Source: Cyclobacteriaceae bacterium
Lineage (GTDB): Bacteria; Bacteroidota; Bacteroidia; Cytophagales; Cyclobacteriaceae
Direction of reading: 5' to 3'
DNA length: 64,000 nt
Assembly (NCBI GenBank): GCA_020832305.1
Contig: JAFIEV010000050.1
Span: 88,264 to 152,263 of the forward strand
The position numbers and the translations under genes are program-made. This document shows positions 29,884 through 39,236 of the stretch, piece after piece. The number at the start of each line of letters is the position of its first letter. The first letter of the stretch is position 1. The notes beneath the pieces were generated by a model, which ran no database searches, was not told the origin of the DNA, and was given only the letters and a program-made list of their open reading frames with translations.

Positions 29884-29949
29884 TTTCATGCTATCATTAT
29901 TTTGGAAAACCTGATAAATTTAGGCTTTATAAATAATGATAGCATGAAA
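29884..29949. repeat. Perfect 19-base inverted repeat spanning a start codon
   Basis: Arms 29884-29902 and 29931-29949 are exact reverse complements, separated by 28 bases. The right arm contains the ATG (29944-29946) of the TPM lipoprotein gene and the left arm starts 11 bases after the phosphoesterase stop. In mRNA the stem would hide the start codon. A T-run at 29953-29958 follows, so a terminator-like role is also possible. Confidence 0.85.
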
Positions 29950-30438
29950 ATATTTTTTACTCTTTTCGCAGGTTTTTGGTTTTTTGCCTGTTCGTCGAAC
30001 GATGGTTTGCCAAAATACAAAGCCCCTGTAGTAGATGATGCCGGTATTATAAGTGATGGTCAGGAAAAAGGCCTCAGCAAACTAATTGATGAGCTGAAAG
30101 AAAATACCGGAGTTGAACTGGCTATTCTTACCGTAGCCTCGCTTGAGGGTGAACCCATTGGAAAATATACCGAAAGGGTGTTTAAAAAATGGAGTCCGGG
30201 TTCCAAAGATCGCCAGGATGGAATTTTGATTGTGGTTGCAAAGGAAGAAAAATTTGTACGCATCGAAACCGGTCTGGGTCTGCAAAGAATCGTAAGAAGG
30301 CAAAATACAGAATGGATTGTAAACTATGAAATATCCCCTGAATTTAAAGAAGGCCGATACTACCAGGGCCTGGAGAAAGCCGTAAAAAGCTTAGGAGTAT
30401 TAATCATTGCCGAAAAAGATAAGATCGGTCAGATGTAA
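29944..30438 (+). CDS. TPM-domain lipoprotein (YgcG-like)
   Basis: Seen: 164 residues from the ATG at 29944. A short signal-II peptide ends in FWFFACSSND. A TPM domain follows: YKAPVVDDAGIISDGQEKG, VELAILTVASLEGEPIGKYT and DGILIVVAKEEKFVRIETGLG. Known: TPM domains occur in envelope proteins, some with phosphatase activity (plant TLP18.3) and others linked to photosystem or membrane repair. There is no C-terminal membrane helix or Gly/Ser tail, so this is the short lipoprotein form. The start codon lies within one arm of a perfect inverted repeat, so translation may be hairpin-controlled. Confidence 0.8.
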   Translation: MKIFFTLFAGFWFFACSSNDGLPKYKAPVVDDAGIISDGQEKGLSKLIDELKENTGVELAILTVASLEGEPIGKYTERVFKKWSPGSKDRQDGILIVVAKEEKFVRIETGLGLQRIVRRQNTEWIVNYEISPEFKEGRYYQGLEKAVKSLGVLIIAEKDKIGQM

Positions 30439-30820
30439 ATAAAAGTTTCTGGTCTGCCTGTCACTGTCGCTTTGATGGAATGATTTTTTGTTTCTCTCAT
30501 TCACCTATGCTATGCAAATGTATGTCCCATGAGCAAAGTAAATACAGGATTTGCAACCCAGAGCGTAGAACCGGATGGTAGAAGCAGAAGGTTCAAAGGT
30601 AAATGTGGCACATCCGGATTTCATGTTTTCCTCCTTATCCCTGGCCGAAATTTACTTTTTTCAGACCGGGTTTCAACCCCTGCTTTTCATTTATAGTTTG
30701 AAGACTGAAAGTTTCCAAATAGCCGGGGTACTCTTCATTGTCACAGGAAATGATAAAAACCAACATTATCGATCATGAACTTGTCGTGCGGGTTTTTTTC
30801 AGGGTGGCCTGATAACTCCA
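30439..30820. other. Intergenic region with degenerate dispersed repeat copies
   Basis: This 382-base stretch shows no credible gene. At 30665-30693 a copy of a dispersed repeat begins ACCGGGTTTCAACCCCTG and reads on into CTTTTCAT. It matches the arms of copies at 31983-32038 and 63718-63800. At 30549-30561 the motif GGATTTGCAACCC resembles another at 31500-31512. The region borders a toxin-antitoxin pair and looks like eroded accessory DNA. Confidence 0.5.
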
Positions 30821-31114
30821 TTATTTGTTCCTGAGTATCTCTGGGGATTGTTTAGAGCTTATTATATCCATCACATAGATGGTGTCGTTTTCTTCCCTAT
30901 ATAGCACCTTGAAGTCCCTTACGACAATCCTGCGGTATTTCGGATTTATATCGTCCAACTGGTATTGTTTGGCAAAATGGATGGTCTTTGGGCTTTGGAG
31001 TAAATCGGTTTTTACATGTTTGGCGCCTTGAATTGACTTTTCTTTATAATAATCGTAAATGATTTTTAATGCTGCCCTGGCTTGGGCGGTCCAAATAATC
31101 CTGGGTTTTCCCAT
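30821..31114 (-). CDS. RelE/ParE-superfamily toxin
   Basis: Seen: 97 residues from the ATG at 31114 (a GTG one codon upstream is possible). The sequence PRIIWTAQARAALKIIYDYY, then VRDFKVLYREENDTIYVMDI and a short C-terminal tail, is the RelE/ParE fold. Known: RelE toxins cut mRNA in the ribosome while ParE toxins block gyrase; the opening IIWTAQARAAL with IYDYY is nearer ParE. Its ATG overlaps the stop of the upstream antitoxin gene by one base (TGATG), as expected of a pair. The toxin reading frame is intact. Confidence 0.82.
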   Translation of the reverse strand: MGKPRIIWTAQARAALKIIYDYYKEKSIQGAKHVKTDLLQSPKTIHFAKQYQLDDINPKYRRIVVRDFKVLYREENDTIYVMDIISSKQSPEILRNK

Positions 31115-31440
31115 CACCAGTTTTCCGATTCTTTTTCCAGATCCTCCTGTGTCAGGTATTCCCCTGACCGGATTTGCTGTTCAGCCTTTTCCAAACGTTG
31201 GTTGTATGATTCCTTTGTCAGCGGTTCTCCTTCAACAGTATAACCTACAACCATTTCCCGATCCAAAAGATCGCTGATCTTTTCTAAAAGAGATTCTTTT
31301 GTAATCCCCAATATTTTTTGTACCACTTCTAGTTTTGCAGCTTCAAAATTCATGTTAGCTTTTGGTTCGTGTCTCAACAAATTTAACGACTTTTCTATAA
31401 TTCCGGCATACGTAATATTGATATTCTCTAATTCAGCCAA
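31114..31440 (-). CDS. Antitoxin of the RelE/ParE-type pair
   Basis: Seen: 108 residues, upstream of and overlapping the toxin gene. The start appears to be TTG, since no ATG is in frame nearby and an in-frame TAG lies eight codons upstream. The first 60 residues are helical (FEAAKLEVVQKILGITKESL). The tail RLEKAEQQIRSGEYLTQEDL is the usual toxin-binding helix of this antitoxin class. No clear ribbon-helix-helix or HTH motif is seen. It probably neutralises the toxin and represses the operon. Confidence 0.72.
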   Translation of the reverse strand: MAELENINITYAGIIEKSLNLLRHEPKANMNFEAAKLEVVQKILGITKESLLEKISDLLDREMVVGYTVEGEPLTKESYNQRLEKAEQQIRSGEYLTQEDLEKESENW

Positions 31441-32116
31441 AATAATTATACTAACATTTTGCTAACTGTGTGAAAGGAGATTCATGCAGGGTCTGTTCGG
31501 GATTTGCAATCCCGCACCACAGACAAAAATGGATTAGAAATCCACCAGGATCATGGAGAAAGTCCAATAGCTATGAATTGGCCGGAAAGTTTCCGCCTGC
31601 CAATGGTGGGCGAAATCTACCCAAAACTGCTATTACAAAGAAACCGCACCCTTCGGAAAGCGATTGACAACAAAGGTTTCCGTGGATCAGGTGATCGACA
31701 TCCCACTATTTTAATTGCCCGCTCTGACGGCAAAAGGTTAGTACAAGCTCCAGGATTTTTAGCATGATAGCCCATAAAAAGCAAGGTCAACCAGCCAGGT
31801 TTTGAAAACCTGACTGGAGAATTTTTATTCAAATGACAGTCAGAAGCAGTAACTAAACCCAAAGGCTCTGCCCGATATAATGTATTTATACAATTGATAA
31901 TCGATTACTTGAAAATAGTTCCATGAGACTTGAACCACGGCAACGCTTGCCACAGCGTGGGTTGAAGTTTTCCCTTTCAAAGCCGGGTTTCAAATCATGA
32001 TTTTCATTGTAAAGGCACAAGTCGCAGACTTGCGCCAGTTGGGGGTTTAAATCTGTGGTTAATGATCTGCAGGTATGGTGCTGTAAGATTCCAAATAAAA
32101 ATTTAACTTTGCATAA
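31441..32116. other. Intergenic region with dispersed palindromic repeat
   Basis: No convincing gene lies in these 676 bases. At 31983-32038 is the best internal copy of a dispersed repeat (CCGGGTTTCAAA, then GGCACAAGTCGCA, then GACTTGCGCCAG) that recurs inverted at 63718-63800. At 31497-31512 there is CGGGATTTGCAATCCC. At 31935-31960 a stem (CCACGGCAACGC with GCGTGG) can fold. The stretch looks like a graveyard of small mobile repeats between the toxin-antitoxin pair and a truncated gene. Confidence 0.5.
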
Positions 32117-32440
32117 ATGCAAAATATCACAAAGCATGAACTACAGCATATCCTTTCAGGCACGGGCGAAGTTAGCTTTGGAGCAACTATCCAGACAATC
32201 TCCAGTTACCTTGGAGAATGCACGTCTGCAAGCCCAAAGGCTGAAAATCCAAAGCAAAACCGCCAACAGGAAGCCGATAAATTAGAAAAGCGATTTTATG
32301 GCACTGACTTTTGGATCAGTGATATTGATTTCTCACAATATATAAGTCAGGGTGCAGAACAAAGGGTTTTTTTAAAAGATGATAAAACAGTCTTTAAGCT
32401 AAATAATGCAATAATCAGCGGTTTCTCACTTCAGGCATAA
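32117..32440 (+). pseudogene. Truncated N-terminus of a polyvalent-protein kinase-domain gene
   Basis: Seen: 107 codons. Residues 1-98 resemble the start of mobile-element proteins annotated as having a kinase domain of polyvalent proteins: TKHELQHILSG, GATIQTISSYL, FWISDIDFSQYISQGAEQ and VFLKDDKTVFKLNNAI. The match then stops, and the last residues are antisense to the 3' end of the next gene, overlapping it by 26 bases. Known: full-length relatives continue with the kinase core and often sit on phages or conjugative elements. The domain is therefore cut off and the gene is probably dead. The identification is from memory of the family. Confidence 0.6.
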
Positions 32441-33848
32441 ACATATCTCCAGGTTCCAGACCACATTTCTCTGCCATTTCGAAGCAATATTCCAGTCGCC
32501 CGATATTTGGATCTAAATTGTTGGTTCCAAAAGCAAACTTTGCCCCCATCTCTTTCGCCAAAAGGATAAATTTCTCACTGGGTATTCTGTATCGGGTATT
32601 AATTTCAATCGCTACATTTTTATCCAAAGCTGCCGCTATCACCTTTCTCATCCGATCTTCCGTCCAGAGTTGATCGTATTTGTCTGCAATTACTGCCGGA
32701 AGAAAAGTCGGATTTACATAAATATCGATGGGTTCATCCCTGATTACCCCTTCAATTTTTTCGACATACGTATCCATAAACACTTCTTCATCTTCCACCC
32801 AAACCTCATCAGGCATCCACAACCGCGTTCTGCGGCCTTTCCTGTCGGTAAAGGTCATAGCGTCACTAAAGACATAATCAAACTTTTTAACATTTTCCAT
32901 AGAAACCAGCGTCATCCATTCCCTGCCTTCTGCCTGCAAAACGGTAAAAAATGGCTTTGTCTTCATACTGTCGAGGTAATTGAGCAGTCCCCGATCATCC
33001 TGTACCGGAAAACCCACACCACAATTGACCGCCATGCCATAAAAAATTCCTTCTTTTCTGGAATTTTCAGCTGCCTGTTCTGCCGTCCATCCGCCTTTTA
33101 AATGCACATGATAATCGATTACCGGAAAATCTCGTTGCTGGAGACGGGTGAGCGGATCGCTGCTTTCATCTATGGTCTGCACCGGTTCCCTACCAGCCAA
33201 TTCATTCTGACTATAAGGCCGCACTTCAATATTGCGCACTTCAATCCCACCTGATTCTCCTGTATTTTCAAACATAAAAGTACCCGCGGAAATCACCTTA
33301 TTACTATGTTCCGGACTCCTCCATGGTGTGGGCGGTTCTGCATAATCGACCATTTGAATGCCATTTACCCATACAGAAATGCGATTTCCTACCACTTCAA
33401 CTTCGAGGGGAAACCATTCGTTATCCTTGGCCATACTCTTGTAAACATTGCGTACAGAAGATAAACTTCCTGTTTTACGCCATTCATCATTGTGATGATT
33501 GTTATTGATGATTACCTCGTAGCCTTTTAAACCACTTACCGGGTTAAAGTGAAAACTCATCAAAGCTTTGGCATTTTCTGCAGCTTTGATTTCTGCTTTA
33601 AAGCGGAAATTGCCAAAAGATGCATCCCTTACTTTTCCATGATAATAAGCCTTAGACCGCGTGCTGACAAGTATCAGACTTTTATCCTTTTGTTCTGCAC
33701 CTTCTTCCAGGGTCCAGTCATTGCTTGCCAGACTTTTCCAGGCAGTATCTTCACCTCCGCAGGATATCAAAAAACAAAGCATGATTCCTGATATTGCCAA
33801 TGTCATGCCGTGCTGCCATAACACCGAACTATATGTTTTAATTTTCAT
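32415..33848 (-). CDS. Lipoprotein with DUF1080 domain fused to a PHP/amidohydrolase-like domain
   Basis: Seen: 477 residues. A signal-II peptide ends at ISCGGE. Residues about 35-215 form a DUF1080 (concanavalin-like) domain: GNFRFKAEIKAAENAKAL, GYEVIINNN, VEVVGNRISVWVNGIQMVDY and GTFMFENTG. Residues about 235-477 form a metal-hydrolase domain beginning DFPVIDYHVHLKGGW (HxH), with IEINTRYRIPS and FAFGTNN later. Known: DUF1080 proteins include 3-ketoglycoside hydrolases and sugar-binding modules; the HxH start is typical of PHP/amidohydrolases. The fusion suggests surface processing of a glycan-derived compound. It lies 17 bases after the GHL6-like gene on the same strand, so the two form an operon. 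Confidence 0.78.
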   Translation of the reverse strand: MKIKTYSSVLWQHGMTLAISGIMLCFLISCGGEDTAWKSLASNDWTLEEGAEQKDKSLILVSTRSKAYYHGKVRDASFGNFRFKAEIKAAENAKALMSFHFNPVSGLKGYEVIINNNHHNDEWRKTGSLSSVRNVYKSMAKDNEWFPLEVEVVGNRISVWVNGIQMVDYAEPPTPWRSPEHSNKVISAGTFMFENTGESGGIEVRNIEVRPYSQNELAGREPVQTIDESSDPLTRLQQRDFPVIDYHVHLKGGWTAEQAAENSRKEGIFYGMAVNCGVGFPVQDDRGLLNYLDSMKTKPFFTVLQAEGREWMTLVSMENVKKFDYVFSDAMTFTDRKGRRTRLWMPDEVWVEDEEVFMDTYVEKIEGVIRDEPIDIYVNPTFLPAVIADKYDQLWTEDRMRKVIAAALDKNVAIEINTRYRIPSEKFILLAKEMGAKFAFGTNNLDPNIGRLEYCFEMAEKCGLEPGDMFMPEVRNR

Positions 33849-33865
33849 TTGCTGTTGATCTGTTT

Positions 33866-36004
33866 TTAAAATCTGATTTCTATCATTTGATGCCCTTGCA
33901 ATTCCGGCAAAGTAAATTCAACTCTGCTTCCTCTACTTCGGAAAGAAATATTTCTACCCTGTGGCACGGTGATGACCCTGCGAACATTTCGAGGTACCCT
34001 TACACTGGCCCTGAGGTTAAAAACAGGAAGCACATCTTCCAGCACATCAAAAGCATTACCCCTTCTTTCGGGAATATAGTTAAGCAAATGGACTACATAG
34101 CGATTTTTATCAGCCTGCTCATTAACTGCGGCCACCAGGGAACTTGGGGCATTTTGCATTTTCAACACCGGTTCAGGCAATAACTGATTGACGGCATTAA
34201 TAAATACAGAACGGCACCACCTGGGCGCTGATTGTGCATATTGAGTAAAAATGGGATGCATAAAGTAAATAACATTGCCATTTCGGGTAATGGCAGGGTA
34301 AGCCGCCTCCCCTGCCGAAGGAGTATGACGGTGCGAGCAGTAATGCTCCCAGGTACGGTTAAAATAGGGTGCATTGGCAGAAATAAGCGTCTGGGCACCA
34401 TTCAATTCCACCTCCATGCCTTTCAAATACATCACCAATTCGGTTTTAGGCAAGCCGCTTCCTATGCCACTGCCATCCAGCGCCAAAAAATCAGGACTGA
34501 ATGGCGCTTCTCCTTTCAACTTCAATCCAAAGGCCTGTAATGCAAAATTTTCCCCTGATGTATCAAGTCCGGATTTATAGCTGGCAATGATTGACCCGCC
34601 TGCATCGATAAATTTCTGGATTTTATCTTTTAAAAGCGCATTTACCGGAATCTGATCGGGCATTATCAGCAGCTTGTAGGCTGAAAGGTCACTTTGGGTA
34701 TCGACAATATCAAATTGTTGCTGACCTTCCTGCAGCATTCTTATCACGCCCATCATATGCTGCGGAATACGTGAATACTCCGGAGAATTGGGATCGATAA
34801 ATTCCTCAGCATTGAAAACAGCAATGTCTGTTACCGCCCTGGCATTTTCACACCATGCTTCTTTGGCAGCTACTTCCTTAAACACCGAACCTATCAAATC
34901 ATAGGTAGCCTCATCGAGCCTGCCCCGGGGATGCAACTGATCACCCACCGAACATTTGGCATTCATGGCCAGCATGCTGAAACATTCAAATTCAAGCGCT
35001 GCCTGGTTTTTAAGCGAATGAAAATCCCCCCAGGAAGTATGAAATTTTCCTGTCATGCCCAAAATTTCCTGACCCAGCGTGCGGGCATAGCGGCCTGTGA
35101 GTGGAAAATGCAGGTATCCCCATCCGCCGGAAGGCAATGATTCCAGCTCGAGATGGCTATATTGTGATAAAGTCCTTCTTATGTCCGGTCCGATATGACC
35201 ACCATTGTAGAATATGGTGCTGTTTTTATCCAGGCGGCGGATAAAGGCGCTCATATCCTCCTTGAATTCGGTGATGACATCTTCATAAAAAGCCGAGCGA
35301 ACGGCAGCATCTGCAGCATCCAGTCCTTTCTTGCGCATGGCATCGAGGGAGGCCTTATTGGCATTGGGCATAGCTTTTACTATATCCAGAAATATGCCGT
35401 CGACCGGTACCTTTTCATAGAGTTCTTCGATATACGATTTCAAAAAATCCCGGTAAGGGGTCAATACGCACAAACGGCGATAAAAACCAGGCTGAAAAGT
35501 GGTATTGCCCAATGGCTTGCCCTGTTCGTCGAGCATCAACCACTCTGGATGCTCATTGGATGTGAATTCATCCCATTGCACCGTTACATATATCGGCACC
35601 CGGATATTGTTTTTATGGCATACTTCTATCTGCTCTTTCAGCAAATGAGGTCTTTTTATAAAAGGATGAATCCGCTCAGGAAATTTATCAGTTTCATGAT
35701 AAATATATCCATGATGGCACCTGCCAAAACAAGTAATTGAATTGACATAGGCTTTTTTGAGGGTATGTACAAACTCTTCAGGGTCAAAATCAATGCCTAT
35801 ATCGGGAATATGGCCACTGGTATGAAAATCTAGGTGTACCTGTCTGAATCGCAAAGGGAGGCTTTGGTCGAGCGGCCCTTCCGCCGGCTGGCTGTTGAGC
35901 GATAGATGTTCTTCAGTATTGGCAGAAAAAGCGATGCCCCCGGGCATTAGACCCAGGGCGCCTGTAGTCAATGCACTTTTTTGTAAAAATGAACGTCTTT
36001 GCAT
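33866..36004 (-). CDS. Putative secreted glycosidase, GHL6-like
   Basis: Seen: 712 residues with a twin-arginine-type signal (MQRRSFLQKSALTTGALGL). The middle half is a TIM-barrel-like segment: RQVHLDFHTSG, NSITCFGRCHHGYIY, VPIYVTVQWDEF and VDGIFLDIVKA with likely acids. A Rossmann-like beta-galactosidase-trimerisation-type domain follows at about 430-580 (YKLLIMPDQIPVNALL), then a beta domain. I recognise the 'hypothetical glycosyl hydrolase 6' class, related to alpha-L-fucosidase and GH42-like barrels. It probably folds before export and acts in the periplasm. Substrate unknown; it is paired with the DUF1080-hydrolase lipoprotein downstream. Confidence 0.75.
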   Translation of the reverse strand: MQRRSFLQKSALTTGALGLMPGGIAFSANTEEHLSLNSQPAEGPLDQSLPLRFRQVHLDFHTSGHIPDIGIDFDPEEFVHTLKKAYVNSITCFGRCHHGYIYHETDKFPERIHPFIKRPHLLKEQIEVCHKNNIRVPIYVTVQWDEFTSNEHPEWLMLDEQGKPLGNTTFQPGFYRRLCVLTPYRDFLKSYIEELYEKVPVDGIFLDIVKAMPNANKASLDAMRKKGLDAADAAVRSAFYEDVITEFKEDMSAFIRRLDKNSTIFYNGGHIGPDIRRTLSQYSHLELESLPSGGWGYLHFPLTGRYARTLGQEILGMTGKFHTSWGDFHSLKNQAALEFECFSMLAMNAKCSVGDQLHPRGRLDEATYDLIGSVFKEVAAKEAWCENARAVTDIAVFNAEEFIDPNSPEYSRIPQHMMGVIRMLQEGQQQFDIVDTQSDLSAYKLLIMPDQIPVNALLKDKIQKFIDAGGSIIASYKSGLDTSGENFALQAFGLKLKGEAPFSPDFLALDGSGIGSGLPKTELVMYLKGMEVELNGAQTLISANAPYFNRTWEHYCSHRHTPSAGEAAYPAITRNGNVIYFMHPIFTQYAQSAPRWCRSVFINAVNQLLPEPVLKMQNAPSSLVAAVNEQADKNRYVVHLLNYIPERRGNAFDVLEDVLPVFNLRASVRVPRNVRRVITVPQGRNISFRSRGSRVEFTLPELQGHQMIEIRF

Positions 36005-36084
36005 ATGGTTTATGAGTGTTTAAAGGATTTAGCAAACAATTATACTAAATTTTAACCACAGAAACCACGCAAAAATGACTTCTT

Positions 36085-36549
36085 TTATTTAAAGTAATAC
36101 AAAAATATCAGCGTTGCTACCAGGGCAGCTTTAGGCTGGTCTTTGATCTCAAGACTGATATCTATCTGCGCTTTGGTAACATCCCGCAAAAGTGAAATAG
36201 ACTGAACCTTAGCCTGAAGCCGCACTTCACTGCCAACCAGTACCGGCTGGGTAAACCGCAGTTTTTCAATCCCGTAGTTGATGAGCATTTTTAAATTTCT
36301 CACTTCCACAATCTGATCCCAGAGATAGGGCACAATACTCAGGTTGAGGTATCCGTGCGAAATGGTGCCGGGGAAATTTCCTTCCTTCGCTACGCGTTCG
36401 GGATCGGTGTGTATCCATTGATGGTCGAGGGTGGCATCCGCAAAAGCGTTAACCCGTTCCTGTGTGATTTTTAAATATTCGGAGGTTCCAATCACTTTGC
36501 CCTCCCAGGCCGCAAATGAATCGTGGCTGTCGATGATAACTTTATCCAT
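36085..36549 (-). CDS. MaoC-like hot-dog-fold dehydratase
   Basis: Seen: 154 residues from the ATG at 36549 (MDKVIIDSHDSF). The hydratase-2 signature is present: FADATLDHQWIHTDPERV with the catalytic Asp and His, then GTISHGYLNLSIVPYL. The end has VLVGSEVRLQAKVQSIS. Known: MaoC proteins hydrate trans-2-enoyl-CoA to (R)-3-hydroxyacyl-CoA in fatty-acid metabolism. It follows tyrS by 13 bases on the same strand, so it is probably cotranscribed, with no obvious functional link. Confidence 0.9.
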   Translation of the reverse strand: MDKVIIDSHDSFAAWEGKVIGTSEYLKITQERVNAFADATLDHQWIHTDPERVAKEGNFPGTISHGYLNLSIVPYLWDQIVEVRNLKMLINYGIEKLRFTQPVLVGSEVRLQAKVQSISLLRDVTKAQIDISLEIKDQPKAALVATLIFLYYFK

Positions 36550-36562
36550 GTATGCGCTTGTA

Positions 36563-37849
36563 TTATGATGGTATAACCTCAATGAGGTAATAGTTTTTCT
36601 TGCCTTTTTGTAAAAGGAGATATTTATTTTGTAAGAGTTGAAATGCTGGCCGCAAATCGATGTCAGCAATTTTTTCTTTATTAATGCTCACCCCGCCACC
36701 ACTTACCATGCGCCGGGCTTCTCCTTTGGATGGGAAAATTTCTCCGTGGGTGGTCTCAGCGAGAAAAGTCAGCAAATCGCCTGAATTTTCATATTCACTC
36801 CGGCTGATGTCGATTTTAGGTACGCCTTCAAATACCGATAGCAATGTTTTTTCATCGATACTGTTAAGCTCTTCAGTGGTCGATTTGCCAAAAAGAATGC
36901 GGGATGCTTTAATCGCATTGTCGAGGTCTTCTCTTGAATGCACCCTCACTGTTATATCTTCGGCAAGGGCTTTTTGCAAAAGGCGCAAATGTGGTGCTTC
37001 GAGATGTTCTTTCTCCAGCGATTCAATTTCTTCGCGCGATTTAAGCGTAAACCGGCGAATGAGCATAGGCACTTCTTCATCAGCTACATTTAGCCAGAAC
37101 TGATAAAATTTATAAGGGGAGGTCATATTCGGATCCAGCCATACATTGCCTCCTTCTGACTTGCCGAATTTCGAACCGTCGGCCTTGGTGACCAGTGGTG
37201 TTGTGAGCGCATAGGCTTCACCATTGGCTTTTCTGCGAATGAATTCGGTTCCCGTGGTAATATTGCCCCATTGATCTGAGCCTCCCATTTGCAACTTAAT
37301 ACCATAATTCTTGTACAAATGGTAGAAGTCGTAGCCCTGCAAAAGCTGATATGAAAATTCAGTAAACGACAAGCCGGTTTCAAGGCGCTTTTTCACGCTG
37401 TCTTTTGCCGTCATATAATTCACGGTAATATGCTTTCCGGCTTCTCTTAGAAAGCCCAGAAAACTAAAATCTTTAAACCAATCATAATTATTGACCATTA
37501 TAGCAGAATGGTCACCACAATCAAAATCCAGAAATTTTTCAAGTTGCTTTCTTATACAATCCTGATTATGTCGGAGTGCTTCTTCATCGAGCAGGTTTCT
37601 TTCTTCCGATTTGCCCGAAGGATCGCCGATCATACCGGTTGCACCACCAACCAGGGCATAAGGTTTGTGTCCGCATGCCTGATAATTGGTAAGTAACATG
37701 ATGGTCGCCAGGTTTCCAATGTGCAGCGAAGCTGCTGTGGGATCAAAACCGATATAGGCCGCGGTCATTTCTTTGGCCAGTTGTTCTTCTGTGCCGGGCA
37801 TCATATCGTGAATCATGCCCCTCCATTTCAATTCTTCTATAAAATTCAT
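36563..37849 (-). CDS. tyrS: Tyrosyl-tRNA synthetase
   Basis: Charges tRNA-Tyr. Seen: 428 residues from the ATG at 37849 ([12 protein letters not shown]). The class I signature is SLHIGNL (HIGH-like), with KFGKSEGG as the KMSKS-like loop, tyrosine-binding YIGFDPTA, and the [14 protein letters not shown] block. A C-terminal S4-like RNA-binding domain holds [21 protein letters not shown]. Length is normal for the bacterial TyrRS-S group. An in-frame ATG 32 codons upstream is not supported by the family N-terminus. Confidence 0.97.
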   Translation of the reverse strand: MNFIEELKWRGMIHDMMPGTEEQLAKEMTAAYIGFDPTAASLHIGNLATIMLLTNYQACGHKPYALVGGATGMIGDPSGKSEERNLLDEEALRHNQDCIRKQLEKFLDFDCGDHSAIMVNNYDWFKDFSFLGFLREAGKHITVNYMTAKDSVKKRLETGLSFTEFSYQLLQGYDFYHLYKNYGIKLQMGGSDQWGNITTGTEFIRRKANGEAYALTTPLVTKADGSKFGKSEGGNVWLDPNMTSPYKFYQFWLNVADEEVPMLIRRFTLKSREEIESLEKEHLEAPHLRLLQKALAEDITVRVHSREDLDNAIKASRILFGKSTTEELNSIDEKTLLSVFEGVPKIDISRSEYENSGDLLTFLAETTHGEIFPSKGEARRMVSGGGVSINKEKIADIDLRPAFQLLQNKYLLLQKGKKNYYLIEVIPS

Positions 37850-37895
37850 TGCTGAATCAGGGTTTTTAAAAAAAATTGTGGCAAATATACAGCTT

Positions 37896-39080
37896 TTAGC
37901 CGTCAATACTTTGTAAAAACAAGCTGGTAGCCTGCATAATTTCATGTTTTTCTATAATGAGCGGTGGCGCCAGCCTAACAGAGTCATCGCAGTACAGAAA
38001 CCAATCGGTAACCAAACCATTTCTGAGACAGGCATCTACCACAGATTTGGCTTTATCAAAAGAGGTAAACTGCACGGCAATCATCAGGCCTTTGCTGCGC
38101 ACCTCCAATATGTCGGGGTGCTGTAAACGGGAAAGAAATAATTTTTCTTTCTCAGCGACTTTTTCCACCAACTTCTCCTGTACAATGGTTTGAAGGGTCG
38201 CGAGCGATGCAGCGGCCGAAACAGGATGGCCGCCAAAAGTAGTAATATGACCCAGTATCGGATCATTGCGCAGTCCTTTCATAATTTCTTCAGAAGCGAT
38301 AAAAGCGCCTATCGGCATGCCTCCTCCCATTCCTTTGGCAGAAACCAAAATATCGGGGATGATATCATATTGCTGAAAAGCCCAGAAAGAGCCGGTTCTT
38401 CCAAAGCCTGCCTGTATTTCATCCAACACCAGCAAGGCGCCGGTTTCATCACATCGCTTGCGCAGGGCTTTAAAATACGATTTTGAAGCGGTGCGCACCC
38501 CCGCCTCTCCCTGTACGGTTTCCATGACCACAGCGGCGGTTTTGCAGCTGATCATTTCAAGGTCATCCAGTTTTCCAAACCTGATCTGGCGAATTTCAGG
38601 CAATAAAGGACGGTAGGCATTCTTGAATTTTTCACCGCCCCCGATGGACAAGGCACCATGGGTTGATCCGTGATACGCATTAAAACAACTGATGATTTCC
38701 CGGCGTCCTGTATGCCGTTTGGCCAGCTTCATCGCGCCTTCTATGGCTTCAGAACCTGAATTGACCAGGTAACTTACTTTGAGGCTTTCTGGTAAAGTGG
38801 ATGCAAGCGCTTCGGCAAGACGCACCTGGGGCGATTGGACAAATTCGCCATATACCATCACGTGCAGGTACTTGTCGAGCTGTTCCTTTATGGCTTTGAG
38901 CACCGCAGGGTGGCGATGTCCAAGATTGCTCACACCGATGCCGGATATAAGATCGATATATGGTTTGCCATGAGGATTGTAAAGGTATATCCCTTCAGCT
39001 CTTTCAATATCCAGCATCATGGGAAAATCAGAAGTCTGCGCGAGGTATTCTTTAAATAAAAGTCTTTCAGGCATCCACAT
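37896..39080 (-). CDS. Class III aminotransferase (PLP-dependent)
   Basis: Seen: 394 residues. The fold-type I class III signature is [20 protein letters not shown], with the PLP lysine in [14 protein letters not shown] and the cofactor block [15 protein letters not shown]. Known: the class includes acetylornithine, ornithine, 4-aminobutyrate and lysine aminotransferases, and the sequence does not fix which. Length and the start [23 protein letters not shown] fit Bacteroidota genes often annotated as aspartate aminotransferase family. No arginine genes are adjacent. Start could also be the Met at 39074. Cytoplasmic amino-acid metabolism is likely. Confidence 0.88.
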   Translation of the reverse strand: MWMPERLLFKEYLAQTSDFPMMLDIERAEGIYLYNPHGKPYIDLISGIGVSNLGHRHPAVLKAIKEQLDKYLHVMVYGEFVQSPQVRLAEALASTLPESLKVSYLVNSGSEAIEGAMKLAKRHTGRREIISCFNAYHGSTHGALSIGGGEKFKNAYRPLLPEIRQIRFGKLDDLEMISCKTAAVVMETVQGEAGVRTASKSYFKALRKRCDETGALLVLDEIQAGFGRTGSFWAFQQYDIIPDILVSAKGMGGGMPIGAFIASEEIMKGLRNDPILGHITTFGGHPVSAAASLATLQTIVQEKLVEKVAEKEKLFLSRLQHPDILEVRSKGLMIAVQFTSFDKAKSVVDACLRNGLVTDWFLYCDDSVRLAPPLIIEKHEIMQATSLFLQSIDG

Positions 39081-39160
39081 ATCTCTATCTCACTTTGTAA
39101 TTTTTCGCAATATACTCTTTTTGAAAAAAAGCGCTTAGTTTGGCTTTCCAATAGCATTAA

Positions 39161-39203
39161 TAAAAAATCCCCTTCCAAAACAGAAAAGTTTGCCGAAGGG
39201 GAT
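39161..39203 (-). terminator. Intrinsic terminator after the Gfo/Idh oxidoreductase gene
   Basis: Stem ATCCCCTTC (39167-39175) pairs perfectly with GAAGGGGAT (39195-39203). On the minus strand it is followed by TTTTTTA. It lies 34 bases past the stop of the oxidoreductase gene at 39237 and shows that the gene ends a transcript. Confidence 0.85.
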
Positions 39204-39236
39204 GATATTCAATACATTTATCCGGATATAACCGTT

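Noticed and set aside
31470..31862. Short frames on both strands between toxin-antitoxin and kinase stump
   Set aside because: Compositions are not protein-like and they coincide with palindromic repeat debris.
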